Shown: positions 5,696-6,687 of the stretch, piece after piece
How positions within the stretch are numbered: position 1 is the first letter of the stretch
Layout of the letters: every line of letters begins with the position of its first letter
Source: RGIG3009 sp045630765
Lineage (GTDB): Bacteria; Bacillota; Clostridia; Oscillospirales; Acutalibacteraceae
Assembly (NCBI GenBank): GCA_045630765.1
Contig: JAZQTM010000099.1
Location: 1 to 6,687, forward strand
DNA length: 6,687 bases
Reading direction: 5' to 3'
Program-made: the position numbers and the translations under genes
The notes under the pieces: generated by a model
The model's database searches: none
Seen by the model: only the letters and a program-made list of their open reading frames with translations
Told to the model about the DNA's origin: nothing

Positions 5696-6687
5696 TCATT
5701 TCCCTTGCAATTCGATCGCTTCACTCCGCCCAATGGATTCCAAACACGTATACGTGCCGGTAAGCGTCCACCCGTCGTCGGTTTTTTGCTCGGTCACCGT
5801 TTCCGCTTCGATCGTAACGGCAGCGCGCAATTCTTCCGCCGATTTGTTAAGCCGTTCCCTTGCCAGCGCCAGCGCATCCTCGTCAGTGCGTGTGCAAACC
5901 ACCGTTTCGTCAAACACAAGTCGCGTCACCTCTACGCCGATCGGTAACGCCTTACCACCCGCACACAACGGATACCGCGCCGTCTGCTCCGTATACGTTC
6001 CCTCCACGTCTACCGCCGCATACAACGGTATCCGCCAACCAAGCAGATAAAGACAGGGGCGAGAAACCGTGCGCGGAACAGGATTCGGCACACTTTCCTC
6101 AAACGGCACGCTCACCGTCAACGTGCGCGTGGTGCGCGCCGTTACCTCACCCACAGCGTGCTTGAGAAGCGGTCCGACCTTACTGTCCATCACTCCGCTG
6201 ATGAGCAACGTCCCCTCGGTCACCGCATCCCCCACCTTAACCATCGCTTGCCCGCTCACGGCATCCATACGGACGATCACACCGTCACGTGTAGCAACAA
6301 CGTTTACCGGTCCGTCGGGCGCAATCGGCTGTGACTCTTTTCGCTCTCTGACCTCCACCGTCGCGGTACTCCCCTCAAAATTCACCGTCAGCCACACGAT
6401 ACTCGGCAGACGCTCCAAGGCCGTCAATTGCAACTGCGGCAGATCAACGGCATCGAGCGCAGCACCTTCATAAACGCCGAGCGGTTCCAACACCTCGCGG
6501 ATCGCCTCGTCCGTCACTTGCTCGTTTCCCACAATGCGCACGATCCACACGCGGGAAGACAGAAGTTGCAATAACAACACCAATACCGCCGCTCCCGCCA
6601 AAAGTCCCCACCGCAAACGAAACGGACGCAACAAAAACGGTAACCCGTGCCGCTCGCGCACCCGCATACGCACCGATGCTGCGCGCG
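5696..6687 (-). CDS. yqfD: Sporulation membrane protein YqfD (N-terminus missing)
   Basis: The frame is open to the window edge and gives 329 residues; about 70 N-terminal residues of this roughly 400-residue family lie beyond 6687. A GTG at 6673 and an ATG at 6667 are inside the conserved part and are not credible starts. The first visible residues form the basic HGLPFLLRPFRLRWG segment, followed by one transmembrane helix (about residues 24-42) and a region beginning VWIVRIVGNEQV that resembles a POTRA-like extracytoplasmic fold. Next come NVVATRDGVIVRM and VKVGDAVTEGTLLISG, both typical of YqfD. In B. subtilis yqfD belongs to the mother-cell (sigma-E) programme and follows yqfC; its biochemical role is not settled. 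Its position directly upstream of phoH is the normal one. The gene's presence suggests sporulation ability in the lineage but does not prove it for this strain. Confidence 0.93.
   Translation of the reverse strand, partial: RAASVRMRVRERHGLPFLLRPFRLRWGLLAGAAVLVLLLQLLSSRVWIVRIVGNEQVTDEAIREVLEPLGVYEGAALDAVDLPQLQLTALERLPSIVWLTVNFEGSTATVEVRERKESQPIAPDGPVNVVATRDGVIVRMDAVSGQAMVKVGDAVTEGTLLISGVMDSKVGPLLKHAVGEVTARTTRTLTVSVPFEESVPNPVPRTVSRPCLYLLGWRIPLYAAVDVEGTYTEQTARYPLCAGGKALPIGVEVTRLVFDETVVCTRTDEDALALARERLNKSAEELRAAVTIEAETVTEQKTDDGWTLTGTYTCLESIGRSEAIELQGK

Noticed and set aside
5153..5947. A 264-codon open frame on the plus strand
   Set aside because: It runs antisense across phoH and yqfD, both strongly supported by motifs. 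It has no recognisable domain, and its composition (rich in Arg, His, Phe, Gln) is what the reverse strand of these codon-biased genes produces.
6665..6673. GTG/ATG near the right edge as the yqfD start
   Set aside because: The frame remains open to 6687 and the residues here match the interior of YqfD just before its membrane helix, so the true start lies outside the window.

Overview
The window is a conserved chromosomal housekeeping cluster from a low-GC-lineage (Firmicutes/Bacillota) bacterium, probably an endospore-forming or formerly spore-forming member of the Clostridia. The evidence is gene content and order: yqfD (sporulation) - phoH - ybeY - dgkA - era - yqzL - recO - mutS2. The first seven follow the order of the Bacillus subtilis yqfD-to-recO region with some genes missing. 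By eye the base composition is somewhat above half G+C, and C-ending or G-ending codons are favoured. That would fit the Oscillospiraceae/Ruminococcaceae side of the Clostridia better than Bacillus, but this placement is inference.

Every gene lies on the minus strand, so transcription runs from high to low coordinates. From right to left: the 3' part of yqfD (its start is beyond 6687); a 51-nt gap holding a near-consensus sigma-A type promoter; phoH; ybeY overlapping phoH; dgkA overlapping ybeY; era joined to dgkA by a TAATG stop/start; a 62-nt gap with a small inverted repeat; the short gene yqzL; recO overlapping yqzL; and mutS2, whose start is 12 nt after the recO stop and whose C-terminal end is cut off at base 1. 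Coding density is very high. I see no terminator, RNA gene, mobile element, CRISPR array or stretch over 300 bases without a gene.

The genes fall into related jobs. PhoH, YbeY and Era all belong to RNA and ribosome metabolism (PhoH-type ATPase, YbeY metal-dependent rRNA-processing endonuclease, Era 30S-assembly GTPase). DgkA is a small membrane lipid kinase. RecO and MutS2 are DNA-repair or recombination proteins, and MutS2 has also been linked to ribosome rescue. YqfD is a sporulation membrane protein. Overlapping reading frames and ribosome-binding sites inside upstream genes suggest one polycistronic, translationally coupled unit from phoH to mutS2. The promoter in front of phoH would let it run independently of yqfD.

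I found no new system here. The points worth a second look are the unusual 5' end of phoH (promoter overlapping the only ATG, with a good Shine-Dalgarno sequence pointing at an ATA codon), genes expected from Bacillus but absent (pgpH and cdd), a Cys3His-type zinc site in RecO, a hairpin at the yqzL ribosome-binding site, and small motif changes in YbeY and DgkA.
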